A stretch of 64,000 nt of DNA from NCBI GenBank assembly GCA_963836665.1, contig CAWIKL010000001.1, forward strand, positions 3,782,001 through 3,846,000. Direction: 5' to 3'. A model generated the notes under the pieces. The model was not told the origin of the DNA. It worked only from the letters and a program-made list of their open reading frames with translations, and did no database searches. The position numbers and the translations under genes were made by a program. Source of the stretch: JAICSD01 sp963836665. Lineage in GTDB: Bacteria > Acidobacteriota > Vicinamibacteria > Vicinamibacterales > 2-12-FULL-66-21. This document shows positions 54,622 to 63,424 of this stretch, one piece after another (position 1 is the stretch's first letter; the number at the start of each line of letters is the position of its first letter).

Positions 54622-55919
54622 CCCGCATTCTGGCGGCAGCCGTCGGCGTGGGGCTGTTGCTCGCGTCCGCCCGTGTCGCCCGCGCGCAGAGCCGTGAATC
54701 GACCGACGCGCTGGGTAATTGGGTGGCGGCGGTCAGAACTCACGAACCTGGGAAAGCCGACGCCGCCGCGCAGGTCGTCGCCGGGCTCAAGTACAGCGAC
54801 CGTCTCACACTGTATCCCTCGATGCAGATGTTTGTCGCCGCGGTGCGCGGCGAGAAGATCCACACAAAGACGGCCGAGCAGCGCCAGGTCCTGGACCTCT
54901 ACCGCTCTGTCCAGAAGAATCCTGGACTCGCGGCGTTCCTAGAGCGCGCGGCGGTACTCCACGCCGACGCCGCGATCTTCCTCGACAAGGATCCGGACTT
55001 CATCGACGATGCGCCGACACCAGGCGCTCCCGCCGCAATCGATCCACGGACCGGGGCTCGGAACCGCCGCCTCACCGACGCCCCCACGTCACCCCTGCTG
55101 ACCAACGAAAGGGCGCTGCGTCATACCGACGGTCGTGTCATCGGCCAAGCGCTGCTGAACTGGAACTGGACGTTCGCGCGCAGCCTGCTTGATTTGCTGC
55201 TGACCCAGCCGGCAGACGTCGTGTTCGTGGGCGAGTGGTATCACGCCACCGCTGCCTACATGCTGGCATTGGGCAAACACGCCGATCTGAAGAAGCATCT
55301 CGCGCACGCAGCGGACGTGTTGCCGCAGGACCCGCACATCCTCTTCGATCGCGGCTGCTATGCCGAGACGCTCGGCCTGCCGCTCTACCAGGTACTGCCA
55401 GACGACGTGGGGTTCTGGAGCTCCACGGCTCGCCTCTCCGTGCCTTCCGAAGACAAGACCGACGACGAGGCTGAGAAGCTGTTCCGCCACGCGATCGAAG
55501 TGGACTCCAGCTATGCGGAAGCACGTGTTCGCTTTGCGCGTCTGCTCGAACGGCGCGGAGCTCACGACGAGGCGGCCGCGCAAATCGATCAGGCGATCGC
55601 GTCCGGGCCGGTCAAGACCGTCGCCTACTTCGCGCATCTGGTTGCCGGCCGGATCGAGCTGGCGCGCGGACGGCCTGACGAATCGTTCGGCCATTACCGG
55701 GCGGCGCTGGCGATCTTCCCGGATGCGCAGTCGGCGCTGGTCGGCGCCAGCGACGCCGCCGTCATGGCGACCGACGTGCCTGCTGCGATGACGCTCGTGC
55801 AGAAGCTCGGCGAGTCCACGGCACGCTTCGACGCCGATCCCTGGTGGAACTACCACCTCGGTGCCGGCCGCGACGTCGACGAGCTGATGGCGGCGCTCTG
55901 GGCGCGCGTGCCCAGGTAA
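54618..55919 (+). CDS. Exported TPR-like hypothetical protein
   Basis: A 433-residue protein: signal (LAAAVGVGLLLASARVARA), an N-terminal helical domain (ALGNWVAAVRTHEPGKADAA), the middle region with FLDKDPDFIDDAPTPGAPA, and TPR-like helices from about 285 (AEKLFRHAIEVDSSYAEARV, HYRAALAIFPDAQSAL). No catalytic motif. It overlaps the VWA gene start-to-stop, suggesting that the two proteins act together in the envelope. A decayed second copy follows directly. Confidence 0.75.
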   Translation: MTRILAAAVGVGLLLASARVARAQSRESTDALGNWVAAVRTHEPGKADAAAQVVAGLKYSDRLTLYPSMQMFVAAVRGEKIHTKTAEQRQVLDLYRSVQKNPGLAAFLERAAVLHADAAIFLDKDPDFIDDAPTPGAPAAIDPRTGARNRRLTDAPTSPLLTNERALRHTDGRVIGQALLNWNWTFARSLLDLLLTQPADVVFVGEWYHATAAYMLALGKHADLKKHLAHAADVLPQDPHILFDRGCYAETLGLPLYQVLPDDVGFWSSTARLSVPSEDKTDDEAEKLFRHAIEVDSSYAEARVRFARLLERRGAHDEAAAQIDQAIASGPVKTVAYFAHLVAGRIELARGRPDESFGHYRAALAIFPDAQSALVGASDAAVMATDVPAAMTLVQKLGESTARFDADPWWNYHLGAGRDVDELMAALWARVPR

Positions 55920-55922
55920 TAT
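55917..55922 (+). promoter_or_regulatory. Candidate -10 box (TAATAT) upstream of the decayed paralogue
   Basis: TAATAT overlaps the stop codon of the intact gene and ends 7 nt before GTG 55930, so the paralogue may once have had its own leaderless promoter. Confidence 0.35.
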
Positions 55923-55929
55923 TGCGTCC

Positions 55930-56779
55930 GTGGCGTCTGAGATGAAGTGGCCGTCGATCGTGATCGGTGTCGTGCTGCTCGCTGCTGACGTGACGGCGGC
56001 CCGGGCGCAGTCGATGGGGTCGGCGGCCGCGCTCGATCGATGGGTCGTGGCGGTACGCGAGCACAAGCCCGGACGATCGGACAAGCCCGCGGCGGCGATC
56101 GCGGCGTTGTCGTATGCGAATCGCGTCGAGCTGAACCAGGCGATGCCGCTATTCCTGCGCGGCTTGCAGGGTAAGGCGCTCTCCAAGGACTCCGACGCTC
56201 AGCGCCAGATCGACGCGCTCGTCCACGCGGTTCGCATGGAGCAAGGCGCCGCGACATTCCTTCGCCTGGCGGCCGTCCTGCACACGGACGCGGCCGTCTT
56301 TCGCGCCGATCTGCCAACTCCACCGGTGGAGTCCACGGCTCTGCAACAAACCACGACGGCGATCGATGGACGGAGCGGCCTGGCGATCGCCCGCGCCACC
56401 GTCAGGCCGCCGCCTCCCCGCCGCCGCTCCTCTCGAATGATCATTTCATCGTCCACGGCGACGGCCGAGGCCCGCGTCAGGCTGGCGCGCCTGCTCGACG
56501 AACGCGGCCGTCACGACGAGGCAGCCTCTGAAATCGGCCTGGCGCTGGCGGCCAATCCGGCGCCGGCGGTCGCGTTCTATGCGCACCTCGTGGCCGGCCG
56601 CATCGAGCAGGCGCGCGGCCAGGCGCGTCGATCGCTCGAGCACTACACCGCGGCCGTAGCGCTCTATCCCGACGCGCAGTCGGCGCTTCTCGGCGCGAGC
56701 CAGGCGGCGGCGATGACCTCCGATGTTGCGGGACGCCGAACCCCTCATGCGCGCGATGTGGGCAGACGCGGCGCGATAG
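55930..56779 (+). pseudogene. Decayed tandem paralogue of the upstream TPR-like gene
   Basis: The first 150 codons parallel the intact gene (ALDRWVVAVREHKPGRSDKP, FLRLAAVLHTDAAVF). Near 56410-56424 the matching frame shifts (LLSNDHFIVHGDGR equals LLTNERALRHTDGR), then about 127 codons are missing, and homology returns in the first frame at AEARVRLARLLDERGRHDEAA. A last lesion near 56730 drops about 32 codons and shifts frame again; the expected end (LMRAMWADAAR, stop 56777-56779) is still readable. The open frame runs on to 57021 only by chance across dinB. This is a duplication in decay, overlapping the dinB 3' end by 35 nt. Confidence 0.75.
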
Positions 56780-57887
56780 ACGGTAACGAGCCGCTACGCT
56801 GGTCGGCATCGCCCGCTTCGAATGGGAGCAGCGGCTCTTCCGGATCGAACGGCGCCGACGGATCCTCGAGGTTGTGCACGGTGACGCCGAGCAGGCGGAC
56901 GGCGCGCGCTGCCGCGCCGGTGCGGTCGAGCAGCTTCACGGCGCGCTGCGCGATGTCTTCGGCGTCGCGTGTCGCCGGCGTTCGCGAATGGCTGCGCGTG
57001 ATCGTGGTGAAGTCCGAGTAGCGGACTTTGATGGTGACCGTTCGGCACAGCAGCTGCTGGCGCTCCAGCCAGTCGGCCGCGTCACGCGCCATCGTGTCGA
57101 CCTCCTGCCGCATCTCGAGGATGTCGGTCAGATCCTGGGAATAGGTGATCTCGCTGCCGGACGATTTCGTCTCGCGGTTCGGCTCGACGTTGCGATCGTC
57201 GACGCCGTTGGCGAGCTGGCGCAGCCACTCGCTCCAGCTTCCCACCGCCTCGCGCAGCGTCTTCTCGTCGGCGCTGCGCACGTCGACCAGTTTCGTGATG
57301 CCACGCTCGTGCAGCCGCGCCGCGGTCACGGGACCGACGCCCCAGAGCGCGTCGACCGGCAGCGCCTGCAGGAAGCGCTCGACGCGCTCGGGCGCGATCA
57401 CCGTCAGGCCGTCAGGCTTCTTCCAGGCCGACGCGATCTTGGCCAGGAACTTGTTGGGGGCGACGCCGGCCGACGCTGTCAGCCCCGTCTTCTCCCGGAT
57501 GTCCGTCTTGACGCGCTGTGCCACGACCTTGCCGAGCGCCTCCCCCCATGCGTTTTCCGTCACGTCGAGGTAGGCCTCGTCGAGCGACATCGGCTCGACG
57601 AGCGGCGTCACGGCGCGGAAGATCTCGAAAACCTGGCGCGAGACAGCGCGGTACTTCTGGAAGTCGGGATGGACGATGACGAGATGCGGGCAGAGCCGCA
57701 CCGCCCGCGCCATCGGGATTGCCGAGCGCACCCCGAACGTGCGCGCCTCATAGCTCGCCGCCGCAACGACGCCGCGTCGGTGGGGGTCGCCGCCGACCGC
57801 CACCGGCTTGCCGCGCAGCGACCGATTGTCGCGCTGCTCGACCGACGCGTAGAAGGCGTCCATGTCGATGTGCAGGATGCGCCGCAA
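56745..57887 (-). CDS. dinB: DNA polymerase IV (Y-family translesion polymerase)
   Basis: A 380-residue Y-family polymerase. It begins at once with the catalytic motif HIDMDAFYASVEQ and has SLDEAYLDVTEN with the second metal-binding Asp-Glu pair, helix-hairpin-helix GVAPNKFLAKIASAWKKPDG and a little-finger domain. No clear beta-clamp motif is visible at the C-terminus, which is Pro/Ser-rich. It inserts nucleotides opposite damaged or mispaired bases. Last gene of a minus-strand run: cupin, DUF1684, zinc ribbon, dinB, with a 3-nt gap to the previous gene. Confidence 0.94.
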   Translation of the reverse strand: MRRILHIDMDAFYASVEQRDNRSLRGKPVAVGGDPHRRGVVAAASYEARTFGVRSAIPMARAVRLCPHLVIVHPDFQKYRAVSRQVFEIFRAVTPLVEPMSLDEAYLDVTENAWGEALGKVVAQRVKTDIREKTGLTASAGVAPNKFLAKIASAWKKPDGLTVIAPERVERFLQALPVDALWGVGPVTAARLHERGITKLVDVRSADEKTLREAVGSWSEWLRQLANGVDDRNVEPNRETKSSGSEITYSQDLTDILEMRQEVDTMARDAADWLERQQLLCRTVTIKVRYSDFTTITRSHSRTPATRDAEDIAQRAVKLLDRTGAAARAVRLLGVTVHNLEDPSAPFDPEEPLLPFEAGDADQRSGSLPSIAPRLPTSRA

Positions 57888-57890
57888 CCG

Positions 57891-58115
57891 TCACCCCTGC
57901 AAAATCTGCCGGACCGGATCCGGCAGCAGGCGCGTGCCCAGTTTCCAGCAGGTGTTGCACGAGGGGCAGTCGTAATAGTGGATCGGCATCTGCGGCATCG
58001 ACGCGGCCTGGGTGCGGAACGCGCCGGACGAAAGTTGCGTGTCGACGTGGACCAGCGTCGCCCCGCACGAGGGGCAGGCCGGATCCGCCGGGCGCTCGAC
58101 GCTGATATCACTCAT
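57891..58115 (-). CDS. Small zinc-ribbon-like protein
   Basis: A 74-residue protein with two Cys pairs, CPSC at 14-17 and CPSCNTC near 50-56, spaced as in a zinc ribbon, joined by a short linker with HYYDC. It may bind a protein or nucleic acid partner. It overlaps the end of the DUF1684 gene by 4 nt and dinB follows within 3 nt, so it belongs to the same operon. No further function can be assigned. Confidence 0.72.
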   Translation of the reverse strand: MSDISVERPADPACPSCGATLVHVDTQLSSGAFRTQAASMPQMPIHYYDCPSCNTCWKLGTRLLPDPVRQILQG

Positions 58116-59008
58116 CGTCCCGCCGCGGGCGCGGCGTTACCGTGCGTCCAGCGCAGCTCGCCGGCCGCGATCCGCACCGGCAGCTGATTTTCTTTCACCG
58201 GCAGCGGACAGGTCGCAAAGTCGGTGAACGCGCAGGGCGGGTTGTAAGCGCGGTTGAAATCGAGATCGACGACGCCGGCCTTGGGCAGCGGCGTGTGCAG
58301 GAAGCGGCCGGCGCCGTAGGTGTCCGTGCGGCTGCTCGGATCTTTGAAGATGAAAAAGAGGTCCTCGTGCTTCGAGGTCTCGTAGACCGGCTCGAGGCTG
58401 TAGGGCTTGCCGTCGATCGTGAACTCGACCCGCCCAGGACTCTCCATCGGCACCAGCTGGCCGAGCACGTTCGGCACCTGCACGGTCTTCGACTTGTCGT
58501 AGGCGACGAACTTCGCCGTGACGTGGTAGCGCGCGTCGAGCGGGAAGTATTTCAAGCCGTCGAAATGCTGGCGCGCGTCGCTCTCTGGATCGAGCATGCG
58601 CAGGCCGATCTTGTCGGCGCGGCGGATGACGAAGAGCGTGACGCCGTTCACGGTGATCGCCGACTCCTCACCCTTGCGCGGATCGAACGTGAGCGTGTCG
58701 ATCGGCTTGCCCGCCGACGTGACCCCCGCGCCAGGTTCGGCAGTGAACGACACCGACGTGTCCTTGAGCGTGAACACCCCGACCTTCTTTGGCGTGCGCG
58801 GCGGCAGCTTGATGTCCGAGGCCGCATCGCTGCCGGCGTGGTTCGCCCCATCGCGCAGCCAGAACAGCCCCTGCACGGCGAGCCAGCCGTTGGGGGCCGT
58901 CAGCTCGGCGATGCGGTTCTTGCGGTAGTTGTCGATCTCCGCCTTGTAGGCGGGGGTCAGGTCAGCGGCCGCGGTCAGCAGCGTCAGGGCGAGAATCAGG
59001 GCGCGCAT
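58112..59008 (-). CDS. DUF1684 family protein
   Basis: A 298-residue DUF1684 protein with a short hydrophobic N-terminus (MRALILALTLLTAAADL) suggesting export. Family hallmarks are the end motif DFNRAYNPPCAFTDFATCPLP, preceding KENQLPVRI, and NGWLAVQGLFWLRDG near residue 41. The family is widespread; the two Cys of the end motif and the acidic residues could bind metal, but the role is unknown. Its 5' end overlaps the cupin gene by 47 nt and its 3' end the zinc-ribbon gene by 4 nt. Confidence 0.85.
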   Translation of the reverse strand: MRALILALTLLTAAADLTPAYKAEIDNYRKNRIAELTAPNGWLAVQGLFWLRDGANHAGSDAASDIKLPPRTPKKVGVFTLKDTSVSFTAEPGAGVTSAGKPIDTLTFDPRKGEESAITVNGVTLFVIRRADKIGLRMLDPESDARQHFDGLKYFPLDARYHVTAKFVAYDKSKTVQVPNVLGQLVPMESPGRVEFTIDGKPYSLEPVYETSKHEDLFFIFKDPSSRTDTYGAGRFLHTPLPKAGVVDLDFNRAYNPPCAFTDFATCPLPVKENQLPVRIAAGELRWTHGNAAPAAGR

Positions 59009-59405
59009 AAGGAATGATTTTGTCCCATTCGTCGGCGCTCGACCGCGCCACGACGGCGACGACCGGGTCGGTGTCGCTCAGGTTGAACACTTCGTGGGGC
59101 ACGCCGGGAGCGATGAAGATGAAGTCACCCGCCTCGTGATCGACGCGCTCCTGCAGACCGTCGCCGTACTCGTGGCGCAGACGTCCTTCGAGAATATAAA
59201 GCATCACCTCGAAGTCCACGTGAACATGCGCCCCGGCAACGCCGCCCGGCGGAATCATCGCCACGTTCATCGAGAGTTGCGTCGCGCCGACGTTCTTGCC
59301 CGACATCCCGAGCTTGTAGCGGATGCCGTTCCAGTCGCGGCACACCCCGCTGCCGCGCACCCACATCAGTCCGTGCTGTCCCTCGACCTTCGGCGCGCCG
59401 TCCAT
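58962..59405 (-). CDS. Small cupin-domain protein
   Basis: A 147-residue single-domain cupin. The metal-binding motifs GAHVHVDFEVMLYILEG and PGVPHEVFN are present. Such proteins bind small ligands or act as isomerases/dioxygenases; substrate unknown. ATG 59405 is chosen since a TATGCT box ends 7 nt upstream, in line with leaderless starts elsewhere; ATG 59417 would add four residues (MLQR). First gene of the dinB-containing run. Confidence 0.82.
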   Translation of the reverse strand: MDGAPKVEGQHGLMWVRGSGVCRDWNGIRYKLGMSGKNVGATQLSMNVAMIPPGGVAGAHVHVDFEVMLYILEGRLRHEYGDGLQERVDHEAGDFIFIAPGVPHEVFNLSDTDPVVAVVARSSADEWDKIIPYARPDSRPDAADRGR

Positions 59406-59441
59406 GCGTTGGAGCATATCGCGATCCGCGGCGGTCCGGGC

Positions 59442-62195
59442 CTAGTCAGCGCGGAGTGCCACCAGGGGATCGACTCGTGACGCACGCCGGGCAGGGATGA
59501 CTCCAGCGGCCAGGGCCAGCACCAGCATCGCCGCCGCGGCGCCAGTGAGCGTGGCCGGATCGCGGGCCGCGAGTCCGAACAGCATCGACTGGAGTAGGCG
59601 GGTGCCGGCCAGCGCCATCGGAACGCCGAGCAGCAATCCCAGCCCCGTCAGCGCCAGCGACTCGCGCAGCACCATCCACAGCACGCGCTCGCGCGCGGCC
59701 CCCAGCGCCATCCGGACGCCAATCTCCGGCGTTCGCCGCGCCACGTTGTAGGCGAGCAACCCATAGAGTCCGATCGCCGAGAGCAGCAGCGCGACACTGC
59801 CGAGTAGCGCCGCCAACCGCGCGAAGAGCCGCTCCTGCCTGAGTGACGTGGCGATCTGATCGGACTGCGTCATCACGCCGTAGACCGGCAGCGTCGCATC
59901 GATGCCGCGCACCACGTCGCGCACTGCCGCGGCCATCGGCGCCGGCGCCTCGGCCGTCCGCACCTCGAAGGTCGCCGCGTTCTTCATCGCCGGTGGATGC
60001 CGATAGAATGAGTACATCGTCGGCGGCGGCTCGTCGCGCACTGACGTATATCGCGCATCCTCGACGACACCGACGATCTCCGCCGGGGCGTGGCGCTGAC
60101 GCAGCGTGCCGGTGTTGAACTGGCGTCCGACGACATCTTCGCTCTGGAACAACTGCCTGGCGAGGGCGGTGTTGATGACGACCGTGGAGGCACCCGCCGC
60201 GTCACGCGGCGTGAACACCCGGCCGCGCCGCAGGCGCATCCGCATCGTGTCGAAGAAGCGTTCGTCGATCGAAAGCTGCCACGCGAGATGCGTCTTGGAG
60301 AAGCTGCGCATCTCGGCGCTGCCCGGCTGCGGGGCATCCTCGTCGAGCCGCGACACCACGCCGACTGACGATGAGTTGCTGATCAACTTGTGGCTGGAGA
60401 TCGACGCGGAGACAACGCCTGGCGTGGCGCGCAGACGCTCGAGGACGTCGGCATAGATGGCGGTCGTCCGTCCGGGATCGTAGCCATTGGCGGCGGGGTC
60501 GAGGCGGAAGAGCAGGAGATGACCCGCGTCGAAGCCGAGATCGGCCTGCTGCAGGTTCCGCACGGTGCGCACGAGCAGCGCCGCGCCGGCGACGAGCACG
60601 AGCGACAGTGCCATCTGCCCGATCACCAGGCCGGCCGACATTCTTCTGCGGCGGCGATCGCCGATCGTGCCGCGGCCGCTTTCCTGCAACGCCAAGCCGA
60701 TTGACAGGTCCGTCGCCCGCAGGGACGGAACGACGCCGAAGACGGCCGCACAGGCGCACGCCAGCGTCACGGCGAATGCCAGGACCCGCGCGTCGACACG
60801 GGCAAGTAAATCGCCGGGTTCGAGCGCCGTGCTCAGCGCCGGCGCCAGCGCCGCCGCCAGCCAGTGCGCCAGGAAGACGCCGAGCACACCGCCGGTCACG
60901 CCAAGGAGCAGCGCCTCGGTCAGCAGCTGCCGCATGACGCGACGCCGCGGCGCGCCGATCGCGACGCGGATCGACAGCTCGCGGACGCGCGCGCGGCCGC
61001 GCGCCAGCAGCAGTCCGGCGACGTTGGCGCAGGCGACGAGCAGCACGGCAAGGGTGACGAGGGCCATCGCCCGGAGCGGGTCGCGCATCTGCTCGCGATC
61101 CTCGACCTGTCCGCGCCCGCCGGGCAGCAAGTCGATGCGCGGATAGTCCCGCGCGTTCAGCGACGGTTTCGCTGCGGCGACAGTCCGCTTCAAGAGCACG
61201 TCGAGGGCGCTGCGTGCGTCGGCGGCGGTGACGCCGGGCCGGAGCCGGCCGAGCATCAGCACCCACCAGAAGTTCGGATCGTCGAGCGGGTCGTCCCCCG
61301 GCATCACTCGCGCGTGCAGCGCCAACGGCACGAAGAGATCCGGATCGCTGCCGACCTGGCCGGTCCCGTGGAACGCTGCCGGCAAGACGCCGACGACGGT
61401 GACCGGAACATTGTTCACGGCGATCGCGCGACCGACGACGCCAGCGCCGCCACCGAAGCGCCGCCGCCACAGCCGATCACTGATGACGGCCGCCGGCGGC
61501 GCGCCGGCGGTGTCGTCGATGGCGCCGAGCGTCCGTCCCTGCGCGGCGCCGACCCCGAGCACCTCGAAGTAATTGCCGCTGACCGCGTGCGCCGTGCCGA
61601 CCTCGGGGCTGCCGCCGACGGCGATGGTGACCTGGTAGAGATCCGCGAAACCGAGTACCTCGAGCTGGCGCGAGGCCTCCTTCTGGAAGGACTGAAAGGC
61701 GGCGCGCGAGAACGACGTACTGGCGAGGCCATCGGCATGCTGGTCGCCGTAGCCGTTGAGCGACGAGAAGGGAAACACCGGTCCGGACCGCCACTTCAGC
61801 ACGACGAGCCGTGCGGGGTCGCGCACCGCCATCGTCCGTAACAAGACCGCGTCGGCGAGGCTGAACACCGCGGTGCCGGCGCCAATGCCGATGGCCAGGG
61901 AGGCAATGGCCACGGCGGAGAACGCCCGCGCGCGTGCAATCTGCCGAAGGCCGTAGCGGACGTCCTGCAGGACACTGTCCAGGGTCGGGAAACCCCACAC
62001 CGCCCGCGAGTCCTCGCGCAGGCGCGCGACGTTGCCGATGGCGAGGGCGGCCCGGCGCCTCGCTTCCTCGCGCGGCAGACCGTCCGCCTCGAGCTGCTCG
62101 GCCTTCCAGGCTGCATGCTGGGCCAATTCCTCGCGCAGCTCGTCGTCGAGGCGGCCGCGGCGCAGCCAGGCCGCGAGGTGACGGAACATGCCCAT
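59442..62195 (-). CDS. ADOP-type duplicated FtsX permease
   Basis: A 917-residue acidobacterial duplicated orphan permease. Residues 1-90 are the soluble prefix domain (RRGRLDDELREELAQHAAWKAEQ), then helix 1 (FSAVAIASLAIGIGAGTAVFS), a MacB core region, an FtsX core of three helices with RELSIRVAIGAPRRR, and a second full unit (QMALSLVLVAGAALLVRTV ... TPEIGVRMALGAARERV). It has no nucleotide-binding domain. Such permeases multiply in Acidobacteriota, each next to a PadR regulator, as here; their function is unknown, probably efflux or envelope maintenance. AGGGAGGA precedes the ATG. A TAGAC/GTCTA dyad lies between it and padR. Confidence 0.92.
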   Translation of the reverse strand: MGMFRHLAAWLRRGRLDDELREELAQHAAWKAEQLEADGLPREEARRRAALAIGNVARLREDSRAVWGFPTLDSVLQDVRYGLRQIARARAFSAVAIASLAIGIGAGTAVFSLADAVLLRTMAVRDPARLVVLKWRSGPVFPFSSLNGYGDQHADGLASTSFSRAAFQSFQKEASRQLEVLGFADLYQVTIAVGGSPEVGTAHAVSGNYFEVLGVGAAQGRTLGAIDDTAGAPPAAVISDRLWRRRFGGGAGVVGRAIAVNNVPVTVVGVLPAAFHGTGQVGSDPDLFVPLALHARVMPGDDPLDDPNFWWVLMLGRLRPGVTAADARSALDVLLKRTVAAAKPSLNARDYPRIDLLPGGRGQVEDREQMRDPLRAMALVTLAVLLVACANVAGLLLARGRARVRELSIRVAIGAPRRRVMRQLLTEALLLGVTGGVLGVFLAHWLAAALAPALSTALEPGDLLARVDARVLAFAVTLACACAAVFGVVPSLRATDLSIGLALQESGRGTIGDRRRRRMSAGLVIGQMALSLVLVAGAALLVRTVRNLQQADLGFDAGHLLLFRLDPAANGYDPGRTTAIYADVLERLRATPGVVSASISSHKLISNSSSVGVVSRLDEDAPQPGSAEMRSFSKTHLAWQLSIDERFFDTMRMRLRRGRVFTPRDAAGASTVVINTALARQLFQSEDVVGRQFNTGTLRQRHAPAEIVGVVEDARYTSVRDEPPPTMYSFYRHPPAMKNAATFEVRTAEAPAPMAAAVRDVVRGIDATLPVYGVMTQSDQIATSLRQERLFARLAALLGSVALLLSAIGLYGLLAYNVARRTPEIGVRMALGAARERVLWMVLRESLALTGLGLLLGVPMALAGTRLLQSMLFGLAARDPATLTGAAAAMLVLALAAGVIPARRASRVDPLVALRAD

Positions 62196-62206
62196 GCAGT
62201 CCTCCC

Positions 62207-62217
62207 TAGACTGTCTA
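62207..62217. promoter_or_regulatory. PadR operator candidate, site 2 (TAGACTGTCTA)
   Basis: Perfect dyad TAGAC-T-GTCTA between the PadR gene (overlapping its stop codon) and the ADOP permease gene. Same 5-bp arms as the site over the PadR start codon at 62551-62565. Confidence 0.55.
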
Positions 62218-62553
62218 TGCCGGGCGCATGACGCGGCTGATCGCCGCGATCAGCCGGTCGAAGCTCGACTCCGCGTCGCCGAGCGCGCGCCGTCCCGCGC
62301 GGGTCAGACGGTAATAGCGGGCGCGGCGATTGTTGGCCGATTGCCCCCACTCCGATGCCACCAGCCCCTGCAGCTGAAGGCGCTGCAGCGCCGGGTAAAG
62401 GGAGCCCTCCTCGACGTGCAGCACCTCGTCGGTCACGGTCCTGATGTGCTGGGCGATGCCGTAGCCATGCATGACGCCAATCGACAGCGTCTTCAGGACA
62501 AGCATGTCGAGCGTGCCCGGGAGAAGCTCCTGCCGGCCGGTCTTCTTTCCCAT
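62215..62553 (-). CDS. PadR-family transcriptional regulator of the ADOP permease
   Basis: A 112-residue PadR protein: LLPGTLDMLVLKTLSIGVMHGYGIAQHI and VEEGSLYPALQRLQLQGLVASEW give the wing-helix, followed by RRARYYRLTRAGRRAL and a dimer helix. PadR proteins repress and are released by small ligands. It is 20 nt upstream of the permease gene on the same strand. The start ATG lies inside the palindrome CATAGACAGTCTATG, making autorepression very likely. The longer frame upstream lacks such support. Confidence 0.9.
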   Translation of the reverse strand: MGKKTGRQELLPGTLDMLVLKTLSIGVMHGYGIAQHIRTVTDEVLHVEEGSLYPALQRLQLQGLVASEWGQSANNRRARYYRLTRAGRRALGDAESSFDRLIAAISRVMRPA

Positions 62554-62565
62554 AGACAGTCTATG
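62551..62565. promoter_or_regulatory. PadR operator candidate, site 1 (palindrome over the start codon)
   Basis: CATAGACAGTCTATG is a perfect 15-bp palindrome; its left end is the PadR start codon (CAT on the plus strand). Binding would block a minus-strand TAGACT box 4 nt before the ATG. Confidence 0.62.
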
Positions 62566-62613
62566 AGACGTGTCGCCGGCCGTTTTGGTTGGGTGCGGCC
62601 GCCGGCCTCCAGC

Positions 62614-62619
62614 TAAGAT
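62614..62619 (+). promoter_or_regulatory. Candidate -10 box (TAAGAT), leaderless start
   Basis: TAAGAT ends 7 nt before ATG 62627, which is also where the signal peptide starts. Confidence 0.5.
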
Positions 62620-62626
62620 GCCGGAG

Positions 62627-63424
62627 ATGCGGAGATGTCTCGGAATACTGGCCCTGTTGCTCGTCCCTGTCTGCGCGTTCGCCCAGGGGGCCGTCGTCGT
62701 GGTCGGCGGCGGAACGACGAGCCCGGAAATCGTTGCCACGACGCTGGAGCTCGCCGGCGGCAAGGGAGTGGCGATCGTCGCGGTCCTGCCGCAGTCGTCG
62801 GCGGAGCCCGATGCCGGCGTCGCCTCGGTCGGCATGTGGCTCGAGGCCGGCGCCAAGGAAGCCACGAACGTTTCGTTCACCGACCGTTCCGCCGCCAGGG
62901 CTGTCCTCGATCGCGCGACCCTGCTCTGGATGCCAGGCGGCGATCAGAACCGGTTCATGAAGGCCATCGAAGGTACCGGGCTCGACGACGTGATTCGCGC
63001 CAGGCACGCCGCTGGCGCGGTCATCGGTGGTACCAGTGCGGGAGCCGCCGTGCTGGCGGCCGAGATGTTCACCGGTGACGCCGACCTGAAGTCGCTGACG
63101 GCCGGGTCGACCGTGACGGCGAGGGGCCTCGGCATCGTGCCCGGTCTGCTCATCGACCAGCATTTCCTCACCCGGCAGCGCGACAATCGGCTGATCAGTG
63201 CCGTGTTCGATCACCCCGCGCTCGTCGGTGTCGGGATCGACGAATCGACCGCGGTGATCGTGCACGGCAACGGCTTCGACGTCATCGGCCGCAGCGTCGT
63301 GGTGATCGTCGACGCACGCCATGCCGCGATCGACAGGGCGGCGGCGGGCCGTCCAATCTCCGGAACCGGCATCATGCTCGCGGTCCTGCACGCCGGGCAG
63401 TCGTATTCGCTACAGGGACGTTAA
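62627..63424 (+). CDS. Exported cyanophycinase-like peptidase (S51 family)
   Basis: A 265-residue S51-family protein with a signal peptide (MRRCLGILALLLVPVCAFA). The nucleophile Ser137 lies in GGTSAGAAVL, followed by the family motif DQHFLTRQRDNRL (177-189). Cyanophycinase cuts the Arg-Asp polymer cyanophycin into dipeptides; exported versions could use cyanophycin or other peptides released by other cells. ATG 62627 is favoured because the signal starts there and a TAAGAT box precedes it. Its stop overlaps the end of the second PadR gene by 15 nt. A nearby glutamine synthetase gene hints at nitrogen use, which is inference. Confidence 0.88.
   Translation: MRRCLGILALLLVPVCAFAQGAVVVVGGGTTSPEIVATTLELAGGKGVAIVAVLPQSSAEPDAGVASVGMWLEAGAKEATNVSFTDRSAARAVLDRATLLWMPGGDQNRFMKAIEGTGLDDVIRARHAAGAVIGGTSAGAAVLAAEMFTGDADLKSLTAGSTVTARGLGIVPGLLIDQHFLTRQRDNRLISAVFDHPALVGVGIDESTAVIVHGNGFDVIGRSVVVIVDARHAAIDRAAAGRPISGTGIMLAVLHAGQSYSLQGR

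Noticed and set aside
56780..57021. C-terminal extension of the frame opened at 55930 (to 57021)
   Set aside because: It is a chance read-through antisense to dinB; similarity to the paralogue stops near 56727 in that frame.
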